From: Betaproteobacteria bacterium UBA6910
GTDB lineage: Bacteria > Pseudomonadota > Gammaproteobacteria > Burkholderiales > UBA6910
Length of the DNA stretch: 6,929 nucleotides
NCBI GenBank assembly: GCA_002451065.1
Contig: DKBC01000293.1
Location: forward strand, 1 to 6,929
Direction of reading: 5' to 3'
Below, in pieces: positions 6,456-6,929 of the stretch. The number at the start of each line of letters is the position of its first letter. The first letter of the stretch is position 1. The translations under genes were made by a program, and so were the position numbers. The notes beneath the pieces were generated by a model that did no database searches, was not told the DNA's origin, and saw only the letters and a list, made by a program, of their open reading frames with translations.

Positions 6456-6490
6456 ACCGAGGCCCGCGGTATTTAGGCGGGCCCCGGTTT
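6456..6490 (+). terminator. Possible terminator of the TPR-HupE operon
   Basis: An imperfect stem consists of ACCG, one mismatch, GGCCCGC (6456-6467) and GCGGGCC, one mismatch, CGGT (6477-6488), around a nine-base loop. On the plus strand it leads into TTTCTTCG, a short interrupted T-tract. It is therefore a plausible but weak terminator for the plus-strand operon, located beyond the minus-strand hairpin. Confidence 0.5.
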
Positions 6491-6525
6491 CTTCGATAAT
6501 CGGCAGCCTCTGACCAGCCTCGCGA

Positions 6526-6929
6526 TCATCGCTCAGCCACGCGGCGTGACTTCAGCCCCGGCGTGTGGTGGTGGAACTGTTCTTCTTCGGTGGACCCGGT
6601 GAGGGCGGTCAGCGACGACTGGCCAGCCTGGATCGCCTGGGTGACCTCGTCGAAATAACCGGTGCCCACCTCGCGCTGGTGCTTCACCGCGGTGAAACCC
6701 CTCTCCGCGGCGGCGAACTCCGCCTCCTGCAATTCGACGAAGGCGGTCATGCCATTGCGGGCATAGCCATAGGCCAGATTGAACATGCCGTAGTTGAGGG
6801 AGTGAAAGCCCGCCAGGGTGATGAACTGGTACTTGTAGCCCATGGCCGAAAGCTCTTCCTGGAACGCGGCGATGGTCTTGTCGTCCAGATTCTTCTTTCA
6901 GTTGAACGACGGCGAACAGTTGTAGGAAA
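6526..6929 (-). pseudogene. aceA: Isocitrate lyase, C-terminal part, with in-frame TGA
   Basis: Isocitrate lyase splits isocitrate to glyoxylate and succinate in the glyoxylate shunt. The visible frame, cut by the right edge, reads SYNCSPSFN, then TGA (6898-6900), then [20 protein letters not shown] and on to the stop at 6526. N and S of the NCSPS block are active-site residues. FITLAGFH (with the conserved active-site Thr), [15 protein letters not shown] and [12 protein letters not shown] are family signatures. In M. tuberculosis and E. coli ICL the position of the TGA is Trp (SFNW), so one base change, TGG to TGA, explains it. Reading resumes in the same frame with normal conservation. The 105-aa piece from the ATG at 6843 would lack the active site. 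A 15-residue tail ([15 protein letters not shown]) follows the usual C-terminal STEEEQF. It could be a fresh pseudogene, a sequence error, or a rare readthrough site. Confidence 0.88.

Noticed and set aside
6526..6843. A separate 105-aa protein starting at the ATG at 6843
   Set aside because: It is the C-terminal fragment of isocitrate lyase; homology continues upstream through the TGA to the active-site block, and it would have no active site alone.
6898..6900. TGA read as tryptophan by a recoded genetic code, or as selenocysteine
   Set aside because: TGA ends the GST-like, TPR and HupE-like genes at the expected places in this same window, so global recoding is excluded; the family has Trp, not Cys or Sec, at this position.

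Overview
This window looks like chromosomal DNA from a GC-rich Gram-negative proteobacterium, most likely a betaproteobacterium. That placement is inferred from GC-rich codons, the purB / mnmA / nudJ neighbourhood, the Sec signal peptides, and recognisable proteobacterial families; no rRNA or other marker is present to prove it. No tRNA, rRNA, CRISPR array, insertion sequence or phage gene was seen.

Left part (1-2652) is housekeeping. The start of purB (adenylosuccinate lyase, minus strand, cut by the window edge) is divergent from a YibF-like glutathione S-transferase gene (plus strand). That gene converges on mnmA (tRNA 2-thiouridylase), which is preceded 3 bases away by nudJ (Nudix hydrolase), both on the minus strand. 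The order nudJ-mnmA-...-purB matches E. coli, where hflD occupies the place taken here by the GST gene.

Middle part (2653-4091) is the most unusual stretch. Three consecutive minus-strand genes encode small (118, 77 and 95 aa) Sec-exported, cysteine-free, lysine/alanine/glutamate-rich proteins. They share a signal peptide that is nearly identical at DNA level between two of them, strong ribosome binding sites, a shared short intergenic motif, and near-copy intrinsic terminators behind two of them. They look like a tandemly duplicated family of unknown function, similar in style (not shown to be homologous) to acid-shock protein Asr.

Right part (4092-6406) is a two-gene plus-strand operon: an exported TPR-repeat protein, then a HupE/UreJ_2-type membrane protein whose exported N-terminal domain carries a canonical EF-hand-like loop. 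The reading frames overlap by 4 bases (GTGA), so translation is probably coupled. The operon is divergent from the small-protein cluster. A role in metal handling at the envelope is plausible but only inferred.

Far right (6407-6929): two back-to-back hairpins separate the operon from the convergent 3' part of aceA (isocitrate lyase). In aceA the codon for a conserved tryptophan, just after the active-site SPS segment, reads TGA. The copy shown is therefore interrupted (pseudogene, recent mutation, or sequence error).

All intergenic gaps are below 200 bases; their promoters, hairpins and motifs are listed individually.
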